Of a DNA stretch of 64,000 nt, positions 9,343-17,639 are shown in pieces. A program made the position numbers and the translations under genes. The DNA is taken from positions 92,430 to 156,429 of the forward strand of contig JAKVHY010000010.1 of assembly GCA_023284085.1 (NCBI GenBank). Direction: 5' to 3'. The DNA comes from Shewanella benthica. Lineage in GTDB: Bacteria > Pseudomonadota > Gammaproteobacteria > Enterobacterales > Shewanellaceae. The notes under the pieces are model-generated. The model made no database searches, was not told the DNA's origin, and saw nothing but the letters and a program-made list of their open reading frames with translations. The stretch's first letter is position 1. Every line of letters starts with the position of its first letter.

Positions 9343-9522
9343 ATGGCTATAGCAGGCGTTAGTTTTTTCAAAAAGAAAAATGTGGCAGAAAAAAGTACCC
9401 AAACGGAGCTTGAGTCTATTCAAAGTTTGCAGCAAGACTCAGAGCAAGCGAATACAGATGTAGAGGCAGATAAGAAGCCTAAGCATGGTGAACCTGGTGT
9501 GTGCTGCGGTTCATGTTCATAA
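9343..9522 (+). CDS. CCGSCS motif protein (small Cys-rich peptide)
   Basis: 59 residues ending in the hallmark VCCGSCS. The start at 9343 is preferred over an in-frame ATG 30 bases upstream, because AAGGGGAT precedes it at good spacing and the protein then begins MAIAGVSFFKKK. The N-terminus is basic and the middle acidic and Gln-rich. Proteins with this C-terminal motif form a named family (CCGSCS motif protein) of unknown function in marine gammaproteobacteria. The three clustered cysteines suggest metal binding or a modified peptide. It is a single gene followed by a bidirectional terminator. Confidence 0.75.
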   Translation: MAIAGVSFFKKKNVAEKSTQTELESIQSLQQDSEQANTDVEADKKPKHGEPGVCCGSCS

Positions 9523-9544
9523 TACCGACTGGTATAAGAACATA

Positions 9545-9572
9545 AAAAAGCCTCGATTTTTCGAGGCTTTTT
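9545..9572. terminator. Bidirectional terminator
   Basis: AAAAAGCCTCGA / TCGAGGCTTTTT, a 12-bp inverted repeat with a T-rich loop. It lies between the converging CCGSCS gene and the TM2 gene and has A/T runs suitable for both directions. Confidence 0.9.
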
Positions 9573-9616
9573 AGTATCAAACAGGCTCATCCTTAAGACT
9601 CTTAGTATCACTAAGT

Positions 9617-10024
9617 TCAGGATCTATTATCGTGAATGTCGAAGACCTTGGTTAAGCAAGATTGCATCACCTGATTATTATGTTGGTGAATAATATTTTG
9701 TGCATTGAGCAGCTGAGGCAACTCCAGCAGGAATACCAGTGCATAAACACTTAGCCCAAACCAAGGGGACTCGATAGTGAAGAGTAAAATGAGTCCTAAA
9801 ATAAACAAACTTAAATTCACAGTGCCGCGAACAAGTTTACCAAGATAGAAGTGGTGAAAACCTGCGATAAAACACCAGTTTAGAACGGCATAGGTGTCTG
9901 GGTCTTTAAGATATTCAAGCTCATGTTTATGGTAGTTTTTTCTTTGTTCAGGGCTTAACTGACGCACCTTAAGGCGTATAACTTCCTCTTGCGCTACTAA
10001 AGTTTTTCTAGACAAGAACATCAT
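9617..10024 (-). CDS. TM2 domain-containing membrane protein
   Basis: 135 residues. A cytoplasmic N-terminal part of about 50 residues is followed by two hydrophobic helices (about 46-65 with the TM2 hallmark GFHHFYLGK, and 70-105). The TM2 family is a two-helix membrane domain of unclear role. Its ATG overlaps the YidD stop (ATGA), so it is the last gene of a three-gene operon with DUF4177 and yidD. Link to membrane protein insertion is only suggested by this position. Confidence 0.8.
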   Translation of the reverse strand: MMFLSRKTLVAQEEVIRLKVRQLSPEQRKNYHKHELEYLKDPDTYAVLNWCFIAGFHHFYLGKLVRGTVNLSLFILGLILLFTIESPWFGLSVYALVFLLELPQLLNAQNIIHQHNNQVMQSCLTKVFDIHDNRS

Positions 10025-10257
10025 TTTTCCTTATGCAAGGGATCATGACTGATGCTGGCGCAATCAGGCTCAGAGCAGCGTATGATACGTTTGAGTCCGA
10101 GCCAAGTGCCAGTAAATAAACCATAATGATCGATGGCTTGTTTAGTGTATTCAGAGCAAGTCGGCGTAAAATTACATTCTAGGTTAAAGTAATGTTTAGA
10201 GCCGCCTTTGCGCTGATAGCGATTAATCAAAGCGATAGCCAGCTTCGACAAACTCAC
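10021..10257 (-). CDS. yidD: Membrane protein insertion efficiency factor YidD
   Basis: 78 residues with the YidD signature: an amphipathic start (SKLAIALINRYQ), then CNFTPTCSEYTKQAIDHYG, and GLKRIIRCSEPD. YidD helps YidC-dependent insertion of inner membrane proteins. I chose the GTG at 10257, whose first base is the last base of the upstream TAG stop; this gives the usual family length. A longer frame reaching 10311 would overlap the upstream gene by 55 bases and add an atypical N-terminus. yidD normally lies between rnpA and yidC near the origin, so this location beside DUF4177 and TM2 genes is unusual. Confidence 0.85.
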   Translation of the reverse strand: MSLSKLAIALINRYQRKGGSKHYFNLECNFTPTCSEYTKQAIDHYGLFTGTWLGLKRIIRCSEPDCASISHDPLHKEK

Positions 10258-10478
10258 TAGCCGTTTCGGCCTAAAGTGACAATCACAGCTTCTCGGTTCC
10301 AAAATAGCCAAAAACGTTTTCTTTCGATCACTTGAAACACAACTTGCCAGCCTTCGGCGGCTTGCTCATTGAGTGTAGCTTCCATTTTTTTCAGTGGGAG
10401 ACCGCTTGAGCCTAAGAAGATAGTGCCACAGCCACCTTCGACGATATGAACTATCTTGTATTCTTTGTAAGTTGTCAT
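10257..10478 (-). CDS. DUF4177 domain-containing small protein
   Basis: 73 residues. The beginning (MTTYKEYKIVHIV), the central LNEQAAEGWQVVFQVIE and the closing hydrophobic strand AVIVTLGR match the DUF4177 pattern: a small alpha/beta fold of unknown function with a conserved GW in the middle. The start is supported by an AGGA binding site. It is the first gene of the DUF4177-yidD-TM2 operon, overlapping yidD by one base. Confidence 0.75.
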   Translation of the reverse strand: MTTYKEYKIVHIVEGGCGTIFLGSSGLPLKKMEATLNEQAAEGWQVVFQVIERKRFWLFWNREAVIVTLGRNG

Positions 10479-10688
10479 TTTTTTCCTAGGTAGAATATGA
10501 ACTGCAATAGAGACAATAACTTACTTTTATTTTTGTATGACGTAAATGTAATTTAACCTCAATTTAGACTTAGCTAACAGATGTAGACATAACAAGAAAT
10601 TAAATCAGATGTTACTTTTGATTAGGTATCTCTACAGCCTTGGCTTTGATAAGATCCCATTCGATTATTTCACTATTTCGGAGTCAGT

Positions 10689-11567
10689 TTGAGTCAAGCT
10701 ATTTCCCCCTTGAAGTCTGAAAAGGGCACACTCCGCCTTTTTTTCTGTCCACTCGAACATGAACTTTTAACATCTGAACAGGCAGACTCGATTAGGCGTT
10801 GGCTACCCGAAGATGAACTGACTAAGGTGTCGCGTTATATTCAGCTTTCGGCCAGAGATAAAGGTTTGATGGTTAGAGGCTTACTAAGAGGGATCTTATC
10901 CTTGGTTGCTAAGGAAACTGGTGCAAATAGAGAATCTGTTTCACCGGCCGATTGGCGTTTCGAATATGGCAAGCAAGGAAAACCTAAACTGGTCAGTGAG
11001 CAACAAGCGCAAAGTGGACTGCTGTTTAATATTAGTCACAGTGGTGACTGGCTGGTGGTCGCTGTGATGGAGAAAACTGAACATCATAAAATTAATGAAC
11101 TAGGGGTAGATATAGAGCGATGTAGGCAAACGACGAACATTTATCCTATCTTGAATCATTATTTTACTCTTGAAGAGTCTAAGGCCTTGCTTGCGCTGCC
11201 AAATGATAAGCAAAGAGAACGCTTCTTCGATTTATGGGCGCTGAAGGAGTCCTATATCAAGGCTAAAGGCCTTGGTCTGGCTTTATCTCTTAAGTCATTC
11301 AGTTTCGATTTCTCTGGTATAAAAAAGGAAAAGTTAGATTTATTCGCAAAAGGTCGCTGTATTGATGTGTTACCTCTCTTTGAGAATATTCAATTAAACC
11401 TTCATCGGGGAGAGTCGGTAAAATCGGCAGATACTTGGTCGGTGTTATTCGGTAAGCTAAATGAGGAGTATCGATTTGCTGTGAGTCTAGATATCGATTC
11501 AAAGCTTGATACCCATGCTCAGAAAATTGACATCACAGCTCTGTTAAAAGAATTTGAATCTAATTAG
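10689..11567 (+). CDS. 4'-phosphopantetheinyl transferase, Sfp/PfaE type
   Basis: 292 residues with the Sfp-type PPTase motifs: LGVDIERC near residue 139 (Mg-binding Asp and Glu) and FFDLWALKESYIKAKGLGL near residue 183 (WxxKESxxKxxG). It would transfer phosphopantetheine from CoA to carrier proteins of fatty acid, polyketide or polyunsaturated fatty acid synthases. Its length and the marine Shewanella-like host make PfaE (activator of the EPA synthase) a good candidate, but no pfaABCD gene is in the window. The start is a TTG with GGAG 5-6 bases upstream. It is monocistronic. Confidence 0.82.
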   Translation: MSQAISPLKSEKGTLRLFFCPLEHELLTSEQADSIRRWLPEDELTKVSRYIQLSARDKGLMVRGLLRGILSLVAKETGANRESVSPADWRFEYGKQGKPKLVSEQQAQSGLLFNISHSGDWLVVAVMEKTEHHKINELGVDIERCRQTTNIYPILNHYFTLEESKALLALPNDKQRERFFDLWALKESYIKAKGLGLALSLKSFSFDFSGIKKEKLDLFAKGRCIDVLPLFENIQLNLHRGESVKSADTWSVLFGKLNEEYRFAVSLDIDSKLDTHAQKIDITALLKEFESN

Positions 11568-11573
11568 TACAAT

Positions 11574-11620
11574 GAAAAAAAAGAGCAGAGTGACAAAATA
11601 CAAGATTGTCATTTCTGCTC
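11574..11620 (-). terminator. Terminator of the porin gene
   Basis: Read on the minus strand, GAGCAGA...TGACAA pairs with TTGTCA...CTGCTC around a short loop, then runs into eight T residues. It lies between the converging PPTase and porin genes and serves the porin. Confidence 0.75.
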
Positions 11621-11714
11621 GAGAGGGAGCGATAGATAAGCCAGAGCATAAGCAGGAAGAACCTAGCTCAGATGTTATCGATGCGCTTTATTGCTCTTTT
11701 AGCTTAATATTGAA

Positions 11715-12905
11715 TTAGTATTTAGCCTGCAATGTTAACCATAGCTTGTCGGTATCATTCGAGAAGCCGTAACCCGCATCGGCGCCGCTGAAACTTGCGT
11801 ATTTCACGCCGATATCATAGTGCTTCGCAAATGGGTAGGTTGCCGCTATGCCCCATTCCTGACCCATATCGATATCACCGTAGTCAGAATCAAACTTATG
11901 ATATTTGGCGAGTAGTTTAAGCCCAGCAACTTTTGCTGTTAGTACCACATGGGCATCTACGAGACCGTTCTCCCAGTTTCCCATACCACCAAAGAGAAAT
12001 TTATCTGTCCAGCCGTTGAAGGCGTGCAGTGTAGCCAGTGGCGTGATAAAACCAGCCTGGCCGTCATCTGAGCCTAAGACTTCGTAACCTATTTTGGCAC
12101 CTAAGCCTTCGAAACCTACACCTGCACCCAATTTATAATAATTAGCGGTGTAACTTGTCGGGTTGTCCCCGCCCTCTGACTGCTGAGCATATTCCGCTTC
12201 ATAGCTGAGTTTGATGGCATCTAGTTTGAGCTTTCCTGTTGCACGAATACCGTAAGTGTCACTTGAGAAGGCGGCAACGTCTATGTTGTCAATCAGGTAT
12301 GCATAACCAGTGATATTGGCAATCTCACCGGCTTTGTAGTTTATGTTAAGCAGGTTTGTTTCGTTCTTATGCTCATCTTTGCCTGAGTCCTCGGAGAAGA
12401 TGCGGTTCACGTTGTTAATATAAGAATAGTAAACGGTGAGGTTTTCAAGGGCGGTGTTCTTTACCGAGAAGGCATCATAAGTTTGCTCATTTTGACGGAA
12501 GCCTACGCCACCGACGAATCTTTGATTATCCAGCAATATTCGCTGACGTCCATATTTGACCAAGGTTTCAGCTGGGCCTCGATAGCCGATAAATGCCTGA
12601 TTGATTTGAGTGTATTCATAATCACCGATCAGGGGTTCGTTATCGGTGGAACGTACATCATCGACTTCAGTCAGTGCAAACAGCTTGTAGATATCACCGG
12701 TTTGGTAGGTTAAGCGAGTACGTAATGTGGTTTGATTTTGATTATCGACCGTATCTACATCGGCGTCTTCGTAGCGTAAACGGAATTGTAGATTAATTTT
12801 TGAATCATCGATAAAGGCTTTCTTTAATGGGTCTACGCTGTCAGCGGCAACAGCAGAGGCAGAAAGAGAAGCTAAAATTGCTAGGGTAAGTGCACGAACT
12901 TTCAT
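11715..12905 (-). CDS. Outer-membrane porin, alginate-export-like family
   Basis: 396 residues with a clear signal peptide (MKVRALTLAILASLSASAVA|AD). The block VKYGRQRILLDNQRFVGG and the many amphipathic strands match the barrel family usually annotated as alginate export-like porin; the C-terminus is LTLQAKY. The ATG at 12905 has AAGGA at proper spacing. A longer open frame up to 13052 adds 49 residues in front of the signal peptide and is rejected. In species lacking alginate genes, members of this family are general or substrate-specific porins, so the substrate is unknown. It is a single gene with its own terminator. Confidence 0.78.
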   Translation of the reverse strand: MKVRALTLAILASLSASAVAADSVDPLKKAFIDDSKINLQFRLRYEDADVDTVDNQNQTTLRTRLTYQTGDIYKLFALTEVDDVRSTDNEPLIGDYEYTQINQAFIGYRGPAETLVKYGRQRILLDNQRFVGGVGFRQNEQTYDAFSVKNTALENLTVYYSYINNVNRIFSEDSGKDEHKNETNLLNINYKAGEIANITGYAYLIDNIDVAAFSSDTYGIRATGKLKLDAIKLSYEAEYAQQSEGGDNPTSYTANYYKLGAGVGFEGLGAKIGYEVLGSDDGQAGFITPLATLHAFNGWTDKFLFGGMGNWENGLVDAHVVLTAKVAGLKLLAKYHKFDSDYGDIDMGQEWGIAATYPFAKHYDIGVKYASFSGADAGYGFSNDTDKLWLTLQAKY

Positions 12906-13324
12906 TGTGTAGTCCTTATGTTTCATCATTGCTCTGTGACTGTTATAGATGTGAACTTGAATTGCTTGTTTGATCTGAAACAAACTTAATCTATGATTTT
13001 GATATGGGATCAATAACTGTGACGAAGATCGTTGACTTATCCAGATCGTCATTACCTATAAAGTAGTATTTTTAGTGTTTGCTAATTTAAGCTTTGTTGA
13101 TGATGTTAGTCTAAAATGAGAACTTTGATTGGTTTGAGCGGTTTAATTAAGTTGGTATCAATGAAGAAAGGCATAGGTTCAATGGTCGAAGCTATGTTTA
13201 TGTAAAGTCGTCATGTCAGTAACAAAAAAACACCCAAGGTGAGAAACTTGGATGTTGTAGATACCTGTTCCAGTCTGTTTTAATCTAGCTGATAGTATAA
13301 AAACCAGCTTTACTCACTTGAGGC
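12906..13324. other. 419-base intergenic region between porin and alkylsulfatase
   Basis: No gene seen. The left part is the upstream region of the porin; it is AT-rich and I see no sure operator. The right part contains the terminator of the alkylsulfatase (13224-13254). Confidence 0.55.
13224..13254 (-). terminator. Terminator of the alkylsulfatase gene
   Basis: On the minus strand CATCCAAG...CTTGGGTG forms an 8-bp stem (one G.U) followed by seven T residues. Confidence 0.75.
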
Positions 13325-15337
13325 TTAGTGTGTTCCATTCGCTGGCTTTAAAGGCACGATTTCAAAGTCAGGTTTAAATTCGACCAGGCTAGAAGCTATC
13401 TTATTGAATGCCGTATTGTCGCCGCTTAATCTTGCTGTACCATCTGACAGTAAGGTTTTGAGCTTAGTTTGACCCATAAGAATACGGGTCACGTCGGCTT
13501 TATTGACCGTCAGGGTTGCATCGGCTGGCTTAATACTGGTCACTTCTATGTTGCTCAGGTTACCGTTACTCATCTCTACATATAGAATACGATTGTCGTC
13601 CGGAGTGACGATGTTCATCGTCACCAGACCTTGCTTAGCAGCCTTAATACTGTCGATTTTGACCGCGAGGAAATCGAACAGGGTTGGCATATCCATTTCA
13701 CTGATCACATCGGCTGAGGCGGTCTTAGGTGTACCGGCTTGTATGCCGACACGCAACTCTTGAGCACCGGTTAAATATATGTTTCTCCAGCCGGCATTTT
13801 CAGATTGATAACCGAGTTGCTCATAGGTATCGGCCAGTAACTGACGTGCGGTATTGTTACCGGGATTGGCCATCACCACCTTATTCAGTGCAGTTGCCAC
13901 GAAACGATACTCACCTTGAGAGTAATCTGCTTGAGCGCGTTTTATCACAGATTTAGCCCCGCCCATATACTCGACAAATTTAGTCGCTTCTGGGTGGGTC
14001 GGCAGAGGATTAAGGTTAGCCGGGTTCATGTCAAAATAACCCAAATACATGTTGTAGACAGCCTTGGCATTATGGCTGTATGAGCCATGATAACCATTGG
14101 TATGCCACGATTTAATGATAGCTTCTGGGATGGTTTCTTGGATCGCATCGCCTATGTCTTGAATCGTTACTCCTTGGTTGGCTAAGCGCAGAGTTTGGTT
14201 ATGAATCAGGCCATAATTGTCCCTTTGTAATCTTAAGAAGTCATTGATCTCCCCATTGCCCCAGATTGGCGCCGAGTGTGCAGAAAATAGCGTTTGAACC
14301 TCACCACCAAAGGCATTGATCATCTCATTGATATCTTTAGACCACTTTTGTGCATCACGTACCTTGGCACCTCTGAGGGTGTAGATATTGTGCATGCCCT
14401 GGTAGGTTAACTCAGCGCTCCAGAGCGCTTTCATGGAGGGAATATAGGTGATCATCTCAGAGGTGGCTTCAGTGCCTGAGGCATCCATAAATACCATCTC
14501 TAAGCCATCTATGGTCAAGGTTTCCCATTTTCCTTTGCTATTTAAGGTGTAGTCGGGTTTAACGTAGGTTATCTCACCCTTAGACAGACCTTTGCCAAGG
14601 GCTGCATCGACAATGCCGTGATCGTGTCGACCTAGAGTTGCACCATATTGGTAAGCTGCACGTCGGCTCATGGCATTACCCGCAAGTACATTCTCGTCCA
14701 CAATCTCCTTGGTGATATTGTGTGAGCCATACACTTTTACGTCAGGATAGAGTTCTTGAACTCCCCTTGAACCACCAAAGTGGTCAGCATGACTATGAGA
14801 ATAAATCATGGCAACGACAGGAAGATCATTGCCTTCGGGGAGGTTTTTCATGGCAAACTCGAGAGATATTTTTGCGGCTTCCTTTGTCAGTAATACGTCA
14901 TAGGCTATCCAGCCATTATCAGAACGGATAAGGGTCAGGTTCGATAGATCTGTGCCTCTAACCTGATAGATACCATCTCGAACCTTATATAACCCGTCGG
15001 CAACCATGTTTAGCTTGGCTTGACGATGTAAGGAGGGGTTGACGGTATCTGGAGCCTTATCGCTGATGAATTCAAACTCGGCTCTAAGAATTGCAGCGGC
15101 TTTGTCATCGAGTTTAGCGATAAGGTGCTTTGAGGATTGCTCGAAGGCTGCTGTATCGGTGAAGTTCAGATGAGTGGCGAAAGCTCTATTAGCATCGGCT
15201 GTATGCACACTAGCGTCTTTGCCGACGTAATTGACAGTGAGGTGGTCGTGTTCATGCTGGGCTGCAAATGTGTTAAACGGCACCATTGTGACTGACAAAG
15301 CCGAACAGATAGAGATGGCGATAAGTGATGTTTTCAT
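13325..15337 (-). CDS. Periplasmic alkyl sulfatase, metallo-beta-lactamase fold (SdsA/YjcS type)
   Basis: 670 residues with a signal peptide (to about FAA|QH). The metallo-beta-lactamase motif YSHSHADHFGGSRG lies near residue 180, with further metal ligands expected around the ATSEMITYIP and LFSAHSAP segments. The C-terminal 130 residues resemble the SCP2-like domain that binds the alkyl chain in SdsA1. The family hydrolyses primary or secondary alkyl sulfates such as SDS to alcohol and sulfate using two zinc ions. It is divergent from a LysR gene at 15531, which suggests substrate-responsive control. Confidence 0.9.
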   Translation of the reverse strand: MKTSLIAISICSALSVTMVPFNTFAAQHEHDHLTVNYVGKDASVHTADANRAFATHLNFTDTAAFEQSSKHLIAKLDDKAAAILRAEFEFISDKAPDTVNPSLHRQAKLNMVADGLYKVRDGIYQVRGTDLSNLTLIRSDNGWIAYDVLLTKEAAKISLEFAMKNLPEGNDLPVVAMIYSHSHADHFGGSRGVQELYPDVKVYGSHNITKEIVDENVLAGNAMSRRAAYQYGATLGRHDHGIVDAALGKGLSKGEITYVKPDYTLNSKGKWETLTIDGLEMVFMDASGTEATSEMITYIPSMKALWSAELTYQGMHNIYTLRGAKVRDAQKWSKDINEMINAFGGEVQTLFSAHSAPIWGNGEINDFLRLQRDNYGLIHNQTLRLANQGVTIQDIGDAIQETIPEAIIKSWHTNGYHGSYSHNAKAVYNMYLGYFDMNPANLNPLPTHPEATKFVEYMGGAKSVIKRAQADYSQGEYRFVATALNKVVMANPGNNTARQLLADTYEQLGYQSENAGWRNIYLTGAQELRVGIQAGTPKTASADVISEMDMPTLFDFLAVKIDSIKAAKQGLVTMNIVTPDDNRILYVEMSNGNLSNIEVTSIKPADATLTVNKADVTRILMGQTKLKTLLSDGTARLSGDNTAFNKIASSLVEFKPDFEIVPLKPANGTH

Positions 15338-15444
15338 ATAAACCTAACCTTAGCTAGAGAAAAAGGACATTCACCAGAATTGAATGTTTTGCTTACTATT
15401 ACTGGTGGGTATTTAATCAGTGACCTCAGTCTATACAGCTTGAA

Positions 15445-15469
15445 TAGGTTAATAATTAGGGCTAACCTA
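15445..15469. promoter_or_regulatory. Candidate LysR operator in the divergent alkylsulfatase/LysR region
   Basis: A perfect inverted repeat TAGGTTA-N11-TAACCTA, placed between the two divergent starts. The arm spacing fits LysR-type binding sites. A second AT-rich dyad (AATATT-N9-AATATT) follows at about 15476-15496. Function is inferred from position. Confidence 0.5.
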
Positions 15470-15530
15470 GAAGTTAATATTTATATTATGAATATTAGGC
15501 TTGTTATAAGAATTTGCTCAGGAACCTGCT

Positions 15531-16436
15531 ATGCCCCAACAGAAACATTTTGATCTCAACCTTTTACGTGTTTTTATTACTGTATGTAGGGCTGGGTCCT
15601 TCAGTAAGGCCGCACAGGAGTTAGACCTCACTCAATCTTCCGTGAGCAATGCGATTAATCGGCTTAAATCTACCGTGGGAGAAGCACTTTTTATTCGAGT
15701 GGGCAGGGGGGTCAAACCGACAGCTGGAGCGCTTAGCTTGTATGAAGAGTTTAAGGAGCCCTTGTCGAGTATCGAGCAATCTTTACTGGGGATGAAGGCG
15801 TTTGATCCCCTGTGTAGCGAGCGCACGTTTCATGTATATGCTCATGAAACGACAATAGGCTTGTTGCATAAACGAATAAATGAGTACCTTAGCCATTTAT
15901 CTGTGAATATTGTATTTCGTGAAATACCGATACAGGAAGAGCAACTGCAGTTAGACCTTCAGGTCGAAGCCGTGGATCTGGCTATTGACCTGACCAAGCC
16001 TGAATTGGCATCTTTTTCAGATGAACTCTTGATGCAAGATAACTTGGTATGTGTGGTAAGGAAGGGGCACCCGAGAATATCAAACACCCTGAGCCGTGAG
16101 CAGTATTTTAGTGAGAAGCATATCGTGTTGAATATGAGGCGGGGCAACTTGAGTATGGTAGATTTTCTAACCGATGAAGTCTTGCCTCACAGAGAGGTTT
16201 ATTGTGAGCAATCCTCTATTCTCGCCATGTTGGCGACAGTGGCTAATTGTGATGCTATCGCTGTCGCTACTCAAACCTTTTCCCAAGAATATGCCGAGCT
16301 GTTCGGCTTACAGGTACTGCAGCCACCTCTCGATACTCGTGTTATCAACTATCATATGGTTTGGAGTAAGAAGTTAGATCGAAATCCTGCGAGTATTTGG
16401 TTAAGAAATACCTTAAAAAAATTGAGCCATCAGTAA
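15531..16436 (+). CDS. LysR-family transcriptional regulator, copy 1
   Basis: 301 residues. The N-terminal winged helix-turn-helix (about residues 7-66: LNLLRVFITVCRAGSFSKAA...LTQSSVSNAINRLK) is followed by a substrate-binding domain of the periplasmic-binding-protein fold. It is transcribed away from the alkylsulfatase gene, which is its most likely target, possibly together with itself. A paralogue of the same length follows 96 bases later; the two share motifs such as LTQxSVSNAI and the C-terminal NPAxIWLR. Confidence 0.88.
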   Translation: MPQQKHFDLNLLRVFITVCRAGSFSKAAQELDLTQSSVSNAINRLKSTVGEALFIRVGRGVKPTAGALSLYEEFKEPLSSIEQSLLGMKAFDPLCSERTFHVYAHETTIGLLHKRINEYLSHLSVNIVFREIPIQEEQLQLDLQVEAVDLAIDLTKPELASFSDELLMQDNLVCVVRKGHPRISNTLSREQYFSEKHIVLNMRRGNLSMVDFLTDEVLPHREVYCEQSSILAMLATVANCDAIAVATQTFSQEYAELFGLQVLQPPLDTRVINYHMVWSKKLDRNPASIWLRNTLKKLSHQ

Positions 16437-16532
16437 TGATTTCCTCGGTTGAAAGTAAAGTAATTAGTTTGCTTTATAGAATAAAAATCAGATGGCGTAA
16501 TACACAGGTTTTGTATTTGAGAGGGCTCTAGA

Positions 16533-17438
16533 GTGGCACAGCATAAACAGTTTGACGTGAATTTATTGAGGGTGTTTTTGGCCGTCTGTCGCACGGGATC
16601 ATATACCTTAGCCGCAGAAGAGCTAGATTTGACTCAGCCCTCGGTGAGTAATGCCATCTCACGGTTTAAGGCCGTTATCGGTGAGGAACTCTTCGTCCGG
16701 GCGGGGCGTAACATCAAGCCTACTGCCATGGCCAATTATCTCTATGAGCAGCTCAATGATTCTTTCACTAATATTGAGCAAACTATTTCTGGGCTTGAGG
16801 GGTTTGATCCCATCACGTCTGAGCGTCAGTTTGTGATTTTAGCCAATGAAGTCGTCACTCATCTACTACAAAACAGGTTAGATGCAATAATCCAAGATCT
16901 TTCCATTGAGGTGATATTTCGTGAACCACCAGATTTTGATGATGAGATCTTCGAGATGCTTAACCTAGAGCAAGCAGATATTGCGATAGATATCGGTTTA
17001 CCCAGAGATAATCGTTTCGAGAGAGAACTCTTGATAAGGGAGCCAGCAGTTTGTGTTGTAAGTAGCAAGCACCCTAGAATTCAGCAGCAGATCACTTGGG
17101 AGCAGTTTTTTGCTGAGCGGCATGTATTAGTTAAGCTCAGGCGTTTTAATCTCACCGCAGTAGACTTCATTAGTGAGGAGGTGCTTCCTAATCGTAAAGT
17201 GCATAGCAGTAAGTCATCTATGTTGACTCTGCTTGCTGCCGTTTCGACAAGTGATGCAATGGGGATCTCTCCTAAAAACTATGCCAGTGATTTTGCACAG
17301 ATGTTTAATCTTCAATTATTACCTATCCCCTTTAAAACAAAGACGTTAGATATTGAAGTTGTGTGGAAGAAGAAGCACAACCGTAACCCAGCCCATATCT
17401 GGCTGAGGGAAACGATTCTCTCTATAAATCTACAGTAG
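16533..17438 (+). CDS. LysR-family transcriptional regulator, copy 2
   Basis: 301 residues, clearly paralogous to the preceding gene: same length, the same FDxNLLRVFxxVCRxGS opening and the same HNRNPAHIWLR-type ending. It starts at a GTG (MAQHKQFDVNLL) with GAGGG upstream. The duplication has diverged, most of all in the effector domain, so the two may answer to different ligands. The target is unknown; it may regulate the alkylsulfatase or the lipoprotein downstream. Confidence 0.87.
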   Translation: MAQHKQFDVNLLRVFLAVCRTGSYTLAAEELDLTQPSVSNAISRFKAVIGEELFVRAGRNIKPTAMANYLYEQLNDSFTNIEQTISGLEGFDPITSERQFVILANEVVTHLLQNRLDAIIQDLSIEVIFREPPDFDDEIFEMLNLEQADIAIDIGLPRDNRFERELLIREPAVCVVSSKHPRIQQQITWEQFFAERHVLVKLRRFNLTAVDFISEEVLPNRKVHSSKSSMLTLLAAVSTSDAMGISPKNYASDFAQMFNLQLLPIPFKTKTLDIEVVWKKKHNRNPAHIWLRETILSINLQ

Positions 17439-17639
17439 GCGCTTGCACGTTTTTCAGACAAGCCATTGCTTTTGTGAATGTATTTACTGAAACATTAATG
17501 CTTTTAGATTGACAATATTCACGGTGTGAATGTGTCAATGTCTGTTAGCCCTAATTATTTCTATCAGAAAACTCACTATAGTCGTAGTTATTGATTCAGC
17601 CCATTTTACTGAATTGTTTTATCTATAGAGAGCATATAT

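Noticed and set aside
10258..10311. Longer YidD starting inside the DUF4177 gene
   Set aside because: The extra 18 residues do not resemble YidD, and the GTG at 10257 gives the family length with a stop-start overlap.
12906..13052. N-terminal extension of the porin
   Set aside because: It would put 49 residues before a perfect signal peptide that has its own AAGGA site.
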